A DNA stretch of 64,000 nt, from contig CM001438.1 in assembly GCA_000244995.1 (NCBI GenBank), positions 5,436,096-5,500,095 on the forward strand, read 5' to 3'. The stretch comes from Burkholderiales bacterium JOSHI_001. GTDB lineage: Bacteria > Pseudomonadota > Gammaproteobacteria > Burkholderiales > Burkholderiaceae_C. A program made the position numbers and the translations under genes. Under the pieces are notes generated by a model. That model searched no databases. It worked only from the letters and a program-made list of their open reading frames with translations, and was not told the origin of the DNA. Positions 51,462 to 62,854 of this stretch are shown here, one piece after another; position 1 is the stretch's first letter; each line of letters starts with the position of its first letter.

Positions 51462-53696
51462 TCACGGCATCCGAAAACCTTCCACCTCCAGCTGCCAGCC
51501 GAAAAAGGCGTAGACGTCGGCCAGCAGGTTCAGCTGCTGGGCCTTGGTGCTGCCCACGCCGTGGCCGGCCTGCCCGTCCAGCGCCAGCAGCACCGGCTTG
51601 CCGCTTGTGCTGGCGGCACCAAAGCGCGCCGCCGCCTTCAGGCTATGCCACGGCGCCACGCGCGGGTCGTTCACGCCGTGGGTGAACAGCAGCGCCGGGT
51701 AGCGGGTGCCATCGCGAACCTGGTGGTAGGTGCTCATTGCCAGCAGCGCGCGAAAGCCGGCTTCGGTGGCGCGGCTGCCAAATTCGGGGATGTTGGTCGG
51801 CCCGTTGGGCTCCAGTTCGCCACGCACCGCGTCCAGCAGGCCCACCTGGATGACCGCGGCGCCGAACAGGTCCGGCCGCGCGGTCACGCTGCGCCCGGCC
51901 AGCACGCCGCCGGCGCTGCGGCCCAACAGGCCCAGGCGCTGGGGCCGCGTCCAGCCATTGGCCACCAGCCATTCGGCGCAGGCGATGGTGTCTTTCCAGG
52001 TATTGGGCTTGCTGGCCTGCCAGCCGCCGCGGTACCAGTCGGCACCGAACACGCCGCTGCCGCGCGGGTTGACCACGGCAAACACACCGCCGGCATCCAG
52101 CCAGGCCAGGCGGTCGGGCCGGAAGCTGGGTTCGATGCTGCGGCCGTAGGCTGCGTAGCCGGTCAGGATGACCGGGTTGCGGCCGTCCAGTTGCAGGTCC
52201 TTGCGGTGCAGGATGGACATGGGCACCAAAGCGCCATCGTGGCTTTTCACCCGCACCTCGGTGGCCACCACGTCGTCGCGCGCATCGCGCGGGCCCAGGG
52301 GCTGCAGGCCGGTGTTGACCACCTGGCCGTCCGGCTTCACCTCGAAGATCTGGCGCGCGCGGGTCCAGCCCTCCAGCTCGATCACCGCGCCGGGCAGCCG
52401 CGGGTCGGCCGCCGCGTAGCCCGACTCGGCTTCCTGCAGCGTGAAACTGCCAGCCAGTGGCAGGGCCACCTCCTGCACCGCCGCCGTGGCAGCATGGGCG
52501 CGCTTGAACAGCTTCTTCACATTGCCGTCGCGCCGCTCCAGGTACAAGGCATCGGACGCCGCGGCCAGGCCGCGCAGCACGCCCTCGCCCTGCGGCAGCA
52601 GGCGTTCGGCGCGTGCCAGGTCGGGGTTCTTCAGGTCCAGGCGCAGCAGCTCGCCGCGCGGCGCGCCTTTTTCGGACAACAGGTACAGGCCGTCGTTGAA
52701 ATAGCTGCTGGCCACCACCTGGTCGGCCACACCCACCACGGCGCGCCACTGCGGCCGCCCGGCCAGCACCGCGGCCGCCGGGCTGATGAAGATGGCCTGC
52801 TCGCGCGCGGTGCCGTTGATGGCAAAGCCCAGGGCCCAGCGACCGTCGTGCGTGAACTGCACGACCGGCAGGTCCAGCGGGTCGATCTGCACGCCGGCCA
52901 CACCGCGGCCAAACACCGGCACGCCGTCGCCCGCCTTCAGGCCCTGCAGGTGCAGCAGCAGCACCTGGGCATTCTTGTACTTGTCCTCGGCGCTCTGGCC
53001 GGGCTTCAATTCCTGCAGCTGGGTGTAGACAAAGCTCAGCCCGTTCGGTGCCCAGTTCACGCCGCCCATCTCGGCGCGCGGCTGCGGCAGCACCAGCGGC
53101 TTGCCGCTGCGCGTGCCGGTGACCTGCAGCACGGCGTCCTCGCTGCCGGCCGGCGACACGCCCCAGGCCACCGAGCGCCCACCCGGCGCCGGGCTGAAGT
53201 GGTTGATGGCCATGGGCACGCCCTGGGCGCGTGCCAGCGCGGCGGGGTCCACCAGCACACGCTCGGCGCCGCCCGCGGCTTCGCGCAGCACCAGCTTGAA
53301 TTGCTCGTCGCCCACGCCGCGCTTCAGGTAGAACCAGCGCCCGCTGGGGTCGCGCACCACCTGGCGCACTCGCGCGGGCACCGCGGTTTCGTCAAGCACG
53401 AAGCGCTGGCGCATCAGCTCGCGCGCGGGCAGGCGGTCCAGCAGGGCGCGGCTGTAGTCGGCCTGGGCGCGCATCCAGGCCTGGGTGGACGGCGCGGCGG
53501 TGTCTTCCAGGTCTCGGTAGGGGTCGTCCACCGGGGTGCCAAAGAAGGTTTCGGGCACATTGCGCACCGCAGCCGGCGGTGGCGCGGGCGGCAGGGGCGC
53601 AGGGGCGATGGCAAGAACGGGGCTCTGGGCGGCGGCCGGGGCAGCGGCCATGAACAAGGTCAGCCCGGCCAGGATGGGCATCAAGCGGCGCGTCAT
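51462..53696 (-). CDS. S9-family prolyl oligopeptidase-like peptidase, exported
   Basis: The start ATG 53696 gives 744 residues with a signal peptide ([19 protein letters not shown]). The N-terminal part is a beta-propeller, the C-terminal part an alpha/beta hydrolase with the Ser motif [10 protein letters not shown], Asp in [13 protein letters not shown] and His in [10 protein letters not shown]. This is the S9A prolyl-oligopeptidase arrangement; it cleaves small proline-containing peptides after Pro (or, for oligopeptidase-B-like members, after basic residues). The longer open frame reaching 55268 overlaps recQ and is rejected as a shadow. Confidence 0.9.
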   Translation of the reverse strand: MTRRLMPILAGLTLFMAAAPAAAQSPVLAIAPAPLPPAPPPAAVRNVPETFFGTPVDDPYRDLEDTAAPSTQAWMRAQADYSRALLDRLPARELMRQRFVLDETAVPARVRQVVRDPSGRWFYLKRGVGDEQFKLVLREAAGGAERVLVDPAALARAQGVPMAINHFSPAPGGRSVAWGVSPAGSEDAVLQVTGTRSGKPLVLPQPRAEMGGVNWAPNGLSFVYTQLQELKPGQSAEDKYKNAQVLLLHLQGLKAGDGVPVFGRGVAGVQIDPLDLPVVQFTHDGRWALGFAINGTAREQAIFISPAAAVLAGRPQWRAVVGVADQVVASSYFNDGLYLLSEKGAPRGELLRLDLKNPDLARAERLLPQGEGVLRGLAAASDALYLERRDGNVKKLFKRAHAATAAVQEVALPLAGSFTLQEAESGYAAADPRLPGAVIELEGWTRARQIFEVKPDGQVVNTGLQPLGPRDARDDVVATEVRVKSHDGALVPMSILHRKDLQLDGRNPVILTGYAAYGRSIEPSFRPDRLAWLDAGGVFAVVNPRGSGVFGADWYRGGWQASKPNTWKDTIACAEWLVANGWTRPQRLGLLGRSAGGVLAGRSVTARPDLFGAAVIQVGLLDAVRGELEPNGPTNIPEFGSRATEAGFRALLAMSTYHQVRDGTRYPALLFTHGVNDPRVAPWHSLKAAARFGAASTSGKPVLLALDGQAGHGVGSTKAQQLNLLADVYAFFGWQLEVEGFRMP

Positions 53697-53774
53697 GCAC
53701 GGCACCCTAGCATGAAGCCCGCCCGGCACCGCCGGGGCGCCCCGGCGGCGGCACTGGCTACCATTGTCCCCACC

Positions 53775-55679
53775 ATGCCCACTGCCATCGCCCCGCCTGC
53801 ACCCGCCGCCACGCCGGACAACCCCCTGGCGGTGCTGCAGCAGGTGTTCGGCTACGGCGCCTTCCGCGGCCAGCAGCAGGCCATCGTGGAGCATGTGTGC
53901 GCCGGCGGCGACGCCCTGGTGCTGATGCCCACCGGCGGCGGCAAAAGCCTGTGCTACCAGGTGCCGGCGCTGGTGCGGCATGCGCGCGGCCAGGGCGTGG
54001 CGCTGGTGGTCAGCCCGCTGATCGCGCTGATGCACGACCAGGTGGGCGCGCTGGAAGAAGCCGGCGTGCACGCGGCCTTCCTGAACAGCACGCTGGACGG
54101 CGACGAGGCGCGGCAGGTGGAGCGCGAACTCCTGTCCGGCCGCCTGGTGGTGCTGTACGCGGCGCCCGAGCGCATCCTCACGCCGCGTTTCCTGGCCATG
54201 CTGGAGTCGCTGCACGAACGCGGCCAGTTCAGCCTGCTGGCGATCGATGAAGCGCACTGCGTCAGCCAGTGGGGGCACGACTTCCGCGAGGAATACCTGG
54301 GCCTGTCGCAGCTGCACGAGCGCTTTCCCAGCGTGCCGCGGCTGGCGCTGACCGCCACCGCCGATTCGCACACCCGCGCCGACATCGTGGCCCGCCTGGC
54401 GCTGCAGGACGCGCAGGCCTTCGTGGCCAGCTTCGACCGGCCCAACATCCGCTACACCATCGTCGAGAAGGACGATGCCAGGAAGCAATTGCTGCGCTTC
54501 ATCCAGGACGACCACGAGGGCGACGCCGGCATCATCTACTGCCAAAGCCGCAAGAAGGTGGAAGAAACCGCGGCCTGGCTGAACGACAACGAGGTGTCCG
54601 CGCTGCCTTACCACGCTGGGCTGGACGCCGATGTGCGGCGCCGCCACCAGGACCGCTTCCTGCGCGAGGAAGGCATCGTGATGGTGGCGACCATCGCGTT
54701 CGGCATGGGCATCGACAAGCCTGACGTGCGCTTCGTGGCCCACCTGGACCTGCCGAAGAACATCGAAGGTTATTACCAGGAAACCGGCCGCGCCGGCCGC
54801 GATGGCCTGGCCGCCGACGCCTGGATGGCCTACGGCCTGGCCGATGTGGTGAACCAGCGCCGCATGATCGACGAAAGCCCGGCGGCCGACGAGTTCAAGC
54901 GCCTGCAGGTGCAAAAGCTCGAAGCCCTGCTGGCCATGGCCGAGACCCACCAATGCCGGCGCGTGCGGCTGCTGGGCTATTTCGGGGAAGACAGCCAGCC
55001 CTGCGGCAATTGCGACAACTGCATCGCCCCGCCCGCCACCTGGGACGCCACCGAGGCCGCGCGCAAGGCGCTGAGCTGCATCTACCGCTTCCGCCAGCAC
55101 GGCGGCATCGGTTTTGGCGCCGGGCACCTGATCGACGTGCTGCGCGGCAAGTCCACCGACAAGACGCGCCAGCATGGCCACGAGGCCCTGTCCACCTTCG
55201 GCGTGGGCGCCGACCTGAGTGAGCAGCAATGGCGTGGCGTCATCCGCCAGCTGCTGGCCCTGGGCCATGTGCAGGCCGAGGGCGAATACAACACCCTGGT
55301 GCTGACCGACAGCGCGCGCGCGGTGTTGAAGGGCGGCGTGCCGGTGGTGCTGCGCGTGGCGCGCGAGAAGCCGGCCAAGGCCTCACGCCAGCGCGGCAGC
55401 GGCTCCGGGGGCAGCGAACGCAGCCGCCGCGCCAGCGCCGCCGCCGCCATGCTGGACGACATGGGCCAGGCCCGCTTCGCAGCGCTGAAGGCCTGGCGCG
55501 CCGAGGTGGCCGCGGCCCACAACCTGCCGGCCTATGTGGTGTTCCACGACGCCACGCTGGCGCAGATGGCCGGTGAGTGCCCGCAGACCCTGGACGACCT
55601 GGCCGGCATCAGCGGCGTGGGCGCGAAGAAGCTGGAAGCCTATGGGCAGGAAATCCTGCGGGTGCTGGGCGCGGCCTAG
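53775..55679 (+). CDS. recQ: ATP-dependent DNA helicase RecQ
   Basis: From ATG 53775 the product has 634 residues. Motif I is TGGGKS with Lys57, motif II DEAH at 158-161, followed by TATADSHTR and later [10 protein letters not shown] (motif VI). A Zn-binding Cys cluster ([12 protein letters not shown] and CGNCDNC) and the RQC region follow, and the C-terminus carries an HRDC domain ([20 protein letters not shown], then [13 protein letters not shown]). RecQ unwinds DNA for recombination repair. The open frame before 53775 extends far upstream and is an artefact of the high GC content. Confidence 0.95.
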   Translation: MPTAIAPPAPAATPDNPLAVLQQVFGYGAFRGQQQAIVEHVCAGGDALVLMPTGGGKSLCYQVPALVRHARGQGVALVVSPLIALMHDQVGALEEAGVHAAFLNSTLDGDEARQVERELLSGRLVVLYAAPERILTPRFLAMLESLHERGQFSLLAIDEAHCVSQWGHDFREEYLGLSQLHERFPSVPRLALTATADSHTRADIVARLALQDAQAFVASFDRPNIRYTIVEKDDARKQLLRFIQDDHEGDAGIIYCQSRKKVEETAAWLNDNEVSALPYHAGLDADVRRRHQDRFLREEGIVMVATIAFGMGIDKPDVRFVAHLDLPKNIEGYYQETGRAGRDGLAADAWMAYGLADVVNQRRMIDESPAADEFKRLQVQKLEALLAMAETHQCRRVRLLGYFGEDSQPCGNCDNCIAPPATWDATEAARKALSCIYRFRQHGGIGFGAGHLIDVLRGKSTDKTRQHGHEALSTFGVGADLSEQQWRGVIRQLLALGHVQAEGEYNTLVLTDSARAVLKGGVPVVLRVAREKPAKASRQRGSGSGGSERSRRASAAAAMLDDMGQARFAALKAWRAEVAAAHNLPAYVVFHDATLAQMAGECPQTLDDLAGISGVGAKKLEAYGQEILRVLGAA

Positions 55680-56111
55680 TCAGTTGTTGACCAGCTCCAC
55701 GCTGACCTGGGCGCTGTCGGTGGTGGCGTTGTCGCTGTCCACGGCGCGGGCGTAGTAGCGCACGCTGGAGCCGGCGAAGGTGGTGGTGGTCGGCAGGGTC
55801 ACTTCCAGGGTGAACGGGCGGGAAGCATCACGCCCTTCCTCGGTGCTGCTTTCGTCCGCGTTCACCCGGTAGAAGATGACCTGGGCCACGGCATCGTCGT
55901 CGCTGGCGTCGGCGAACAGCACCAGCTTGCTGCCACGCACCCCACTGGCGACGCCCGCAACCACGGTCACACTGGGCGGGTCGTTGCTGTTGCTGCCAAT
56001 GCCCAGCTGCAAGCCGCCGCCACAGCCGTGCAGCAGGGCGGCCACCATCGGCAACAGGGCAGCGGGCCATCCCCGCAGCCGGTCCCAGCTTGAACGTGAG
56101 GGTCTGCGCAT
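55680..56111 (-). CDS. Putative lipoprotein with Ig-like domain
   Basis: The 143-residue protein has a basic N-terminus, a hydrophobic core and a lipobox-like LLHGC (Cys about residue 30), so a lipid anchor is likely. The rest (NDPPSVTVVAGVASGVRGSK, then VIFYRVNADESS and SSVRYYARAVDSDNATTDSA) is a fibronectin/Ig-like beta-sandwich. No family function is known. It ends directly after the recQ stop, on the other strand. Confidence 0.72.
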   Translation of the reverse strand: MRRPSRSSWDRLRGWPAALLPMVAALLHGCGGGLQLGIGSNSNDPPSVTVVAGVASGVRGSKLVLFADASDDDAVAQVIFYRVNADESSTEEGRDASRPFTLEVTLPTTTTFAGSSVRYYARAVDSDNATTDSAQVSVELVNN

Positions 56112-56166
56112 GCCGCCATCCTAAAGGCGAACCGGCCCGCCCTGGCAAGCTGGCGTAACCCCGTGG

Positions 56167-56832
56167 ATGGACTTCCCCCGTTCAAGCCCCATGGCAGACT
56201 GCCTCCCGATGCCCGCGCCCCCACCCGCCGCCGATGAAGACAGCGCCCTGATGCTGGCCTTCGGCCGTGGCGACGCCCTGGCCTTCGACCAGCTGTACCA
56301 GCGCCACCACCAGGCGCTGTACCGCTTCGTGCGGCGGCTGCTGGGGCGCGAAGCCGGCACCCAGGCCGACGAGGTGTTCCAGGACACCTGGCTGCGCGTG
56401 GTGCAGCAGCGCCAGCGCTACAACGCCACGCAGGCGCGCTTTCGCACCTGGCTGTTCACCCTGGCCCACCACCGCGCGATGGACGTGCTGCGCCGCAGCG
56501 GCCGGGAAGTGAGCAGCCCAGGCGACGACACCGACGCGCCCTGGGAACCCGCGGGCGCCGCGGCCTGGAGCCAGTGGCCGGCGGCTGCCGCCATGCAGGA
56601 CGACCAGGTGTTCTGGCGCCGCGCCGGCCAGCGCCTGCTGGACTGCCTGGAACAACTGCCGCCGCCGCAGAAAACCGCCTTCCTGCTGCACCATGAAGAA
56701 GGCTTGCCGTTGGACGAACTGGCGCAGGCCCTGGAACTGGGCTATGAAACCGTGAAAAGCCGGCTGCGCTACGCCCTGGGCAAGCTGCGCCAGTGCATGG
56801 GCGCCTACCTGGCGCCCGAGACCGGGGCTTGA
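56167..56832 (+). CDS. ECF-type RNA polymerase sigma factor
   Basis: The 221-residue protein has sigma region 2 (ALAFDQLYQRHHQALYRFVR, then ADEVFQDTWLRVVQ and FRTWLFTLAHHRAMDVLRR) and region 4 (LEQLPPPQKTAFLLHHEEGL, then LAQALELGYETVKSRLRYAL). ATG 56191 or 56209 are alternative starts. The downstream gene begins 5 bases later and may encode its anti-sigma factor. Promoter targets are unknown. Confidence 0.92.
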   Translation: MDFPRSSPMADCLPMPAPPPAADEDSALMLAFGRGDALAFDQLYQRHHQALYRFVRRLLGREAGTQADEVFQDTWLRVVQQRQRYNATQARFRTWLFTLAHHRAMDVLRRSGREVSSPGDDTDAPWEPAGAAAWSQWPAAAAMQDDQVFWRRAGQRLLDCLEQLPPPQKTAFLLHHEEGLPLDELAQALELGYETVKSRLRYALGKLRQCMGAYLAPETGA

Positions 56833-56837
56833 CCTGC

Positions 56838-57989
56838 ATGGCCACCGACCCGGACCTGAACCCTTCTGCGGACCCGCCCGTGGATCCGCACCTGCGCGCC
56901 GCGCTGCGCCACGCGCCCGACCGTGACGCGGCGCCGCCCGCAGCCCTGAGCCAGGCCATCCGCAATGCGGCCCGCGCGGCCGTGCCCGCCGCCACCCCGC
57001 CGCAGCCCTGGTGGCGCCGGTGGTGGCAGGCCAGTGGCCGGCCGCACGGGCCCTGGGGCGCCGCGCTGGCGTCGCTGGCCGTGGTGGCGGTGACCCTGGG
57101 GCTGTGGCATGGCCAGGAACCGCCGCCGGCGGTGGCACCGCGCCCGCCCTTGCCGCCGCCGGTGCGGGCGGTGCTGCCGCCCACCACGGCCGTCGTGGCC
57201 CCTGCGGCGCCGGCGGCGGCCCCTTCGCCCGCGGCCGCGGAAATCGCCCAGGCGCCCACGGCCCCGCCGGCCCGTCGCGCTGCAACGGCGACACCGGTGG
57301 CGCCCGCTGCAAAGAGCGACGCCCCAGCACGCCCGCGGGCCGCCACCGCCCGGGACGCACCCAGGAACGGCGAGCTGGCGGACAGGGCGTCCGCCGCTCC
57401 AGCGGCAACCGCGCCAAGTGCCACACCCTCGCAGGAGGCCGCTGCCGCCCGGGCCGAGCCGTCCGCGCCGGTCCTGTCAACGGCACCGGCACTGCCACCA
57501 GCCGCCGCCCCCGCGCCCGTGCCGGCCCTGTCCGATGCGCAGGCCCGGACCGATCGGCCAGCGACTGACCGCGTCGCGAACCCACAGGCCAGCGCCAGGG
57601 CGGCTTCGGGCCTGGTGGCCGCGGCACCCGGTTCGACCTTCGTGGCCAAGGCGGTGCCCGCCACGCCCTTGCACGCGTTGCGCCAGCGGCTGCTTGGTGC
57701 AGGCGCCCCGGTGCAATGGCGCGACGGCGACGGCAACCCCGAACCCAGCAGCCCCGTGGCCCAGGCCTGGCTGCAGCGGCTGGACAGCGCGGCGGCCGGC
57801 GGCTGGCAGCGCGGGCCTGGCCCGCAGGACGAAGCGCCGAGCCGCCACCTGCGCTGGCTGCAGGACGGACGCCCCATCGCCGAAGCCCAGGTGCTGAGCA
57901 GCGGTGTGCGCTTCATCGACCATGGCGCGGGCAGCACCTGGTACGTGGCCCTGCCGGCCCCGGTGCTGGACGCCCTGCGCCAACGCTGA
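56838..57989 (+). CDS. Pro/Ala-rich membrane protein, putative anti-sigma factor
   Basis: The start ATG 56838 gives 383 residues. A cytoplasmic part of about 65 residues precedes one transmembrane helix (GAALASLAVVAVTLGLW), after which a long Pro/Ala-rich stretch (about residues 90-250) leads to a folded C-terminal domain with WLQDGRPIAEAQVLSSGVRF. Its position next to an ECF sigma gene and its single-helix topology fit an anti-sigma factor. It lacks a zinc-binding HxxxCxxC motif, so the assignment rests on context. Confidence 0.6.
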   Translation: MATDPDLNPSADPPVDPHLRAALRHAPDRDAAPPAALSQAIRNAARAAVPAATPPQPWWRRWWQASGRPHGPWGAALASLAVVAVTLGLWHGQEPPPAVAPRPPLPPPVRAVLPPTTAVVAPAAPAAAPSPAAAEIAQAPTAPPARRAATATPVAPAAKSDAPARPRAATARDAPRNGELADRASAAPAATAPSATPSQEAAAARAEPSAPVLSTAPALPPAAAPAPVPALSDAQARTDRPATDRVANPQASARAASGLVAAAPGSTFVAKAVPATPLHALRQRLLGAGAPVQWRDGDGNPEPSSPVAQAWLQRLDSAAAGGWQRGPGPQDEAPSRHLRWLQDGRPIAEAQVLSSGVRFIDHGAGSTWYVALPAPVLDALRQR

Positions 57990-58078
57990 CGCCCGCCACG
58001 GCGCTGCGCACGCCAGCGCACCGAAGCAGCGCCGCATGCTGGCTATGATGTTCGGTTGCCCTGCCGCAGCCCGACCGC

Positions 58079-61003
58079 ATGCCCCGCCCGATGTCCCGTT
58101 CGACCTCCCTCGCCTCGCGCCTTGAAGAACGCCCGCAGATCCGCGTGCGCGGCGCGCGCACCCACAACCTGAAGAACATCGACCTGGACCTGCCCAAGCA
58201 CGCGCTGGTGGTCATCACCGGGCTGTCGGGCTCGGGCAAGTCCAGCCTGGCCTTCGACACCCTGTACGCCGAAGGCCAGCGCCGCTACGTGGAAAGCCTG
58301 TCGGCCTACGCGCGACAGTTCCTGCAGCTGATGGACAAGCCCGACGTGGACGTGATCGAGGGCCTGTCGCCGGCGATTTCCATCGAGCAGAAGGCCACCA
58401 GCCACAACCCGCGCTCCACCGTCGGCACCGTCACCGAAATCCACGACTACCTGCGCCTGCTGTACGCGCGCGCCGGCACGCCCTTCTGCCCCGACCACCA
58501 CCAGGCCCTGGCCGCCCTGAGCGTCAGCCAGATGGTGGACGCCGTGCTGGCCCTGCCCGAGGACAGCAAGCTGATGGTGCTGGCCCCGGTGGCGCGCGAC
58601 CGCAAGGGCGAGTTCAGCGAGCTGTTCGCCGACATGCAGGCGCGCGGCTACGTGCGCTTTCGCATCAACGGCCAGGTGGTGGAAGCCAGCGACCTGCCCA
58701 AGCTGAAGAAGGCCGAGAAGCACGACGTGGACGTGGTGGTGGACCGGCTGAAAACCCGCCCCGACATGGCCCAGCGCCTGGCCGAAAGCTTCGAGGCCGC
58801 GCTGCGCATTGCCGACGGCCGCGCCCTGGCGCTGGAAATGGACACGGGGGTGGAGCACCTGTATTCCAGCAAGTTCGCCTGCCCGGTGTGCAGCTATTCA
58901 TTGCCCGAACTGGAGCCGCGGCTGTTCTCGTTCAACAGCCCCGTGGGCGCCTGCCCGTCCTGCGACGGCCTGGGCCAGGTGACGATGTTCGACCCCGAAC
59001 GGGTGGTGGCCTTCCCTTCACTCAGCCTGGCCAGCGGCGCGGTCAAGGGCTGGGACCGCCGCAACGCCTACACCTTCAGCCTGCTGGAAAGCGTGGCGCG
59101 GCACTACGGCTTCGACGTGGACAAGCCCTTCGAAGACCTGCCCAAGAAGGCCCGCCAGGTGCTGCTGTACGGCAGCGGCACGGAAGAGATCGAGTTCATC
59201 TACCAGGCCGAAGGCGCCAAGGGGCGCACGCGCACGGTCAAGCGCAGCCACCCCTTCGAAGGCGTGATCCCGAACTTCGAACGCCGCTACCGCGAGACCG
59301 ACTCGGTCACCGTGCGTGAGGACCTGGCGCGCTACCAGGCCGCCAAGCCCTGCCCGCAGTGCCAAGGCTCGCGCCTGCGCCGCGAGGCCCGCCACGTGTT
59401 CCTGCAACCGGCTCAGGGTCCAGGCGGCAAGACCCAGGGCAAGGCCATCTTCGAGGTGGAACACGCCACCCTGGCCGATGCCTTCACGTATTTCGACACC
59501 CTGAAGCTGCAAGGCGCCAAGGCCGAGATCGCCGACAAGGTGGTGCGTGAAATCCGCTCGCGGCTGAAGTTCCTGAACGACGTGGGCCTGACCTACCTCA
59601 GCCTGGACCGCAGCGCCGACACGCTGAGTGGCGGCGAGGCCCAGCGCATCCGCCTGGCCAGCCAGATCGGCAGCGGCCTCACCGGCGTGATGTACGTGCT
59701 GGACGAGCCCAGCATCGGGTTGCACCAGCGCGACAACGAACGCCTGATCGGCACCCTGAAGCACCTGCGCGACCTGGGCAACAGCGTGCTGGTGGTGGAG
59801 CACGACGAGGACATGATCCGCGCCGCCGACCACGTGGTGGACATGGGGCCGGGCGCGGGTGTGCACGGCGGCCAGGTGGTGGCCGAAGGCACGCCGGTGG
59901 AAGTGGCCGGCAACCCGAATTCACTGACCGGCCGCTACCTGGGCCATGTGCTGAAGATCGCCGTGCCGAAGCTTCGCAACCTGCTGGCCAACAGCCCCGA
60001 CCCGCGCACCCTGCGCATCACCGGCGCGCGCGGCAACAACCTGAAGAACGTGGCGGTGGACATCCCGGTGGGCCTGTTCACCTGCGTCACCGGCGTGTCG
60101 GGTTCCGGCAAGAGCACGCTGGTGAACGACACCCTGTATGCCGCGGTGGCGCGCAAGCTCTACGGCAGCCACCTGGAAGCCGCGCCCTACGACGAGATGG
60201 AAGGTCTGGACGCCTTCGACAAGGTGATCAATGTGGACCAGAGTCCCATCGGCCGCACGCCCCGCAGCAACCCGGCCACCTACACCGGGCTGTTCACGCC
60301 CATCCGCGAGCTGTTCGCCGAAGTGCCCGCGGCGCGCGAGCGCGGCTACGAAGCCGGGCGCTTCTCCTTCAACGTGGCCGGCGGTCGCTGCGAAGCCTGC
60401 CAGGGCGACGGCGTGCTGAAGGTGGAGATGCATTTCCTGCCCGACGTCTACGTGCCCTGCGACACCTGCGTGGGCAAGCGCTACAACCGCGAGACCCTGG
60501 AAATTCTGTACAAGGGCCGCAACATCCACCAGGTGCTGAACATGACGGTGGAAGAAGCGCACGGCTTCTTCAGCGCCGTGCCGGCCCTGGCGCGCAAGCT
60601 GCAAACCCTGCTGGACGTGGGCCTGGGCTACATCACGCTGGGGCAGAGCGCCACCACGCTGAGCGGTGGCGAGGCCCAGCGCGTGAAGCTGGCGCTGGAG
60701 CTGTCCAAGCGCGACACCGGCCGCACCCTGTACATCCTGGACGAGCCCACCACCGGGCTGCATTTCGCCGACATCGAGCTGCTGCTGAAGGTGCTGCACG
60801 CGCTGCGCGATGCGGGCAACACCATCGTCGTCATCGAGCACAACCTGGACGTGATCAAGACCGCCGACTGGGTCATCGACATGGGCCCCGAAGGCGGCGC
60901 CGGCGGCGGGCAGCAGGTGGTGGCCGGCACCCCGGAAGAAGTGGCGGCCTGCGAGGCCAGCCACACCGGGCGCTTCCTGAAGGCGACGCTGGCGCTGGCC
61001 TGA
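58079..61003 (+). CDS. uvrA: Excinuclease ABC subunit A
   Basis: The 974-residue protein is full-length UvrA. It contains two ABC ATPase units with Walker [10 protein letters not shown] and GVSGSGKST, two LSGGEAQR signatures, and zinc fingers (CPVC...CPSC near 270-300, CEACQGDG...CDTC near 780). With UvrB and UvrC it recognises bulky DNA lesions for nucleotide-excision repair. ATG 58079 was chosen because conserved [20 protein letters not shown] begins soon after; ATG 58091 is an alternative. Confidence 0.97.
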   Translation: MPRPMSRSTSLASRLEERPQIRVRGARTHNLKNIDLDLPKHALVVITGLSGSGKSSLAFDTLYAEGQRRYVESLSAYARQFLQLMDKPDVDVIEGLSPAISIEQKATSHNPRSTVGTVTEIHDYLRLLYARAGTPFCPDHHQALAALSVSQMVDAVLALPEDSKLMVLAPVARDRKGEFSELFADMQARGYVRFRINGQVVEASDLPKLKKAEKHDVDVVVDRLKTRPDMAQRLAESFEAALRIADGRALALEMDTGVEHLYSSKFACPVCSYSLPELEPRLFSFNSPVGACPSCDGLGQVTMFDPERVVAFPSLSLASGAVKGWDRRNAYTFSLLESVARHYGFDVDKPFEDLPKKARQVLLYGSGTEEIEFIYQAEGAKGRTRTVKRSHPFEGVIPNFERRYRETDSVTVREDLARYQAAKPCPQCQGSRLRREARHVFLQPAQGPGGKTQGKAIFEVEHATLADAFTYFDTLKLQGAKAEIADKVVREIRSRLKFLNDVGLTYLSLDRSADTLSGGEAQRIRLASQIGSGLTGVMYVLDEPSIGLHQRDNERLIGTLKHLRDLGNSVLVVEHDEDMIRAADHVVDMGPGAGVHGGQVVAEGTPVEVAGNPNSLTGRYLGHVLKIAVPKLRNLLANSPDPRTLRITGARGNNLKNVAVDIPVGLFTCVTGVSGSGKSTLVNDTLYAAVARKLYGSHLEAAPYDEMEGLDAFDKVINVDQSPIGRTPRSNPATYTGLFTPIRELFAEVPAARERGYEAGRFSFNVAGGRCEACQGDGVLKVEMHFLPDVYVPCDTCVGKRYNRETLEILYKGRNIHQVLNMTVEEAHGFFSAVPALARKLQTLLDVGLGYITLGQSATTLSGGEAQRVKLALELSKRDTGRTLYILDEPTTGLHFADIELLLKVLHALRDAGNTIVVIEHNLDVIKTADWVIDMGPEGGAGGGQQVVAGTPEEVAACEASHTGRFLKATLALA

Positions 61004-61022
61004 AGCCAGCGGCCCGGCGGCT

Positions 61023-62036
61023 TCAGGCCACCACCGTCACCCGGTCGCGCCCGCCCTTCTTGCTGGCGTACAGCGCCTGGTCGGCGCGCTCGATGAACTG
61101 GCGCGCGCTTTCGCCGCGGTGGTAGCTGGCCACGCCCAGCGAGATGGTCACGCGCTCCAGCACCTCCTGCGCACCCTTGCGGCGCACACGGCTGGCGGCC
61201 ACGGTCTGGCGCAGCCGCTCGGCCACGCGCGCCGCGGCTTCAGCCGGCGTGCCGGGCAACAGCAGGGTGAATTCTTCGCCGCCCACTCGCGCGGCCAGCA
61301 CGCCTTCGTTGCTCAGCTGGTTCAGCACCTGGGCCACGGCGCGCAGCACCTGGTCGCCAAAGCCGTGGCCGTAGGTGTCGTTGATGCGCTTGAAGTGGTC
61401 GATGTCCAGCATCACCACGCAGGGCGGCGCCCGGGTGGGGTCGGTCTGCAGCTCGGCCAGGCAGGCGGCCAGGCGCTGGTCGAAGGCGCGGCGGTTGGCC
61501 AGGCCGGTGAGGGCGTCCACCAGGGCGTCGCGGCGCGCGCGGCGGACTTCGTCGCGCAGGGTGTCGATCTCGCGCCGGCTGTCGGTCAGGTGCTGCTGCA
61601 GGGTGTCCATGGCGCTGCGCATCTGGCGCGCGCTGGCCAGGGCCTCGCCGGCGGCCTGGGCGCTGTCCTGGGACAGTTCGTTGGACAGCCGCGCCAGCAC
61701 GGTGTCGAAGCGCGCGGTTTCGTCGCCGGCCTGCGCGGCCGAATCGGCCATGTTGCCCAGCACCTGCTGGAAGCCGTCGGTCACACGCTGCGCCAGGTCA
61801 GGGTCCACCTCGGCCACGTGCTTGCGGTACAGCGCCTCGGTGGCCGCTTCGTCCAGGTGGCCGTGGCGCGCAATCAGGTCGTCCACCGCGCCGTTCAGCG
61901 AGGGGTTGGTCTGCGCCACGTACTCGTACCAGATGGCGTAGCTCACCGGGTGCAGGGCCACGCCCTGACGCGACATCATGGGCACGGCCAGACGCAGCAG
62001 CTCGGCGCTGCGCTCGATGGATTCTTCGTATTTCAC
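61023..62036 (-). CDS. Diguanylate cyclase (GGDEF domain)
   Basis: From GTG 62036 the product has 337 residues. An N-terminal helical domain of about 150 residues (YEESIERSAELLRLAVPMMS..) precedes a coiled coil (REIDTLRDEVRRARRDALVD) and a GGDEF domain with the active-site motif RVGGEEFTLLLP and upstream DIDHFKRINDTYGHGFGDQV. It makes cyclic di-GMP, with the N-terminal domain as an unknown cytoplasmic sensor. The I-site RxxD is not obvious. The longer frame to 62171 was not used because it lacks a ribosome-binding site. Confidence 0.9.
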   Translation of the reverse strand: MKYEESIERSAELLRLAVPMMSRQGVALHPVSYAIWYEYVAQTNPSLNGAVDDLIARHGHLDEAATEALYRKHVAEVDPDLAQRVTDGFQQVLGNMADSAAQAGDETARFDTVLARLSNELSQDSAQAAGEALASARQMRSAMDTLQQHLTDSRREIDTLRDEVRRARRDALVDALTGLANRRAFDQRLAACLAELQTDPTRAPPCVVMLDIDHFKRINDTYGHGFGDQVLRAVAQVLNQLSNEGVLAARVGGEEFTLLLPGTPAEAAARVAERLRQTVAASRVRRKGAQEVLERVTISLGVASYHRGESARQFIERADQALYASKKGGRDRVTVVA

Positions 62037-62248
62037 GCTTTTTAAGCCTCTGCCTTGCGCCCGACCCTTCCAGGGATTCAGGCGGCTCCAGGCTCCCTGG
62101 GGCTTTCGGTTCCACCACCGGTACTTTTTTGTTGTGGCGGCTGGCGACGGCGGCGGCGGGCCGTTCTTCAACAGAACAACCCGCTACAACCAAGCCAGCG
62201 GGTGAGTATCTACACTGCGCGCCTGTTGCCAATGGGGGAGACGCGCAA

Positions 62249-62854
62249 ATGAGCCGGCTGGTCGAGTATTACTTCGCGCCGAATTCACCTTGGACCTACC
62301 TGGGCCACCAACGCCTGTGGGACATGGCCCGCGCTGCGGGCGCACGCATCGAGGTGCTGCCGGTGGACCTGGGCGGCAAGGTGTTCCCCATCTCGGGCGG
62401 GCTGCCGCTGGCCAAGCGCGCGCCGCAACGCCAGGCCTACCGGCTGGTGGAGCTGAAGCGCTTCTCGCAGTGGCTGGGCGTGCCGCTGAACCTGCAGCCC
62501 GACTACTTCCCGGTGAACCCGGACGACGCCTCGCGACTGACCATCGCGGTGCAGTTGCACGACGGTGCCGACGCTGCCATGCGCCTGGGTGGTGCGCTGC
62601 TGGCCGCGGTGTGGGTGCAACAGCGCAACATCGCCGACGAAGCCACGCTGGCCGCGCTGCTGGCCGAACAAGGCTTCCCCGAGGCGCGGCTGGAACAGGC
62701 GCACTCGCAGCGGGTGCACGACGCCTTCGAAACCTACACCGCGCGGGCCATTGACGCCGGCGTGTTCGGCGCCCCGACCTACGTGGTGGAAGGCGAACTG
62801 TTCTGGGGCCAGGACCGGCTGGATTTCCTCAAGCGCCGGCTGGCACAGCCATGA
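62249..62854 (+). CDS. DsbA-family 2-hydroxychromene-2-carboxylate isomerase-like protein
   Basis: GGGGGAG precedes ATG 62249. The 201-residue protein has the HCCA isomerase/kappa GST fold: [20 protein letters not shown], then the all-helical insertion and [20 protein letters not shown] at the C-terminus. HCCA isomerase converts a chromene to a benzalpyruvate in naphthalene degradation, but most homologues act elsewhere, and no aromatic pathway is present here. The next gene overlaps its stop (ATGA). Confidence 0.85.
   Translation: MSRLVEYYFAPNSPWTYLGHQRLWDMARAAGARIEVLPVDLGGKVFPISGGLPLAKRAPQRQAYRLVELKRFSQWLGVPLNLQPDYFPVNPDDASRLTIAVQLHDGADAAMRLGGALLAAVWVQQRNIADEATLAALLAEQGFPEARLEQAHSQRVHDAFETYTARAIDAGVFGAPTYVVEGELFWGQDRLDFLKRRLAQP

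Noticed and set aside
51231-53774. Upstream extension of the recQ frame
   Set aside because: It is antisense to the S9 peptidase gene; RecQ homology starts at 53775.
53697-55268. Upstream extension of the S9 peptidase frame over recQ
   Set aside because: Antisense to conserved RecQ motifs; the true start with a signal peptide is ATG 53696.
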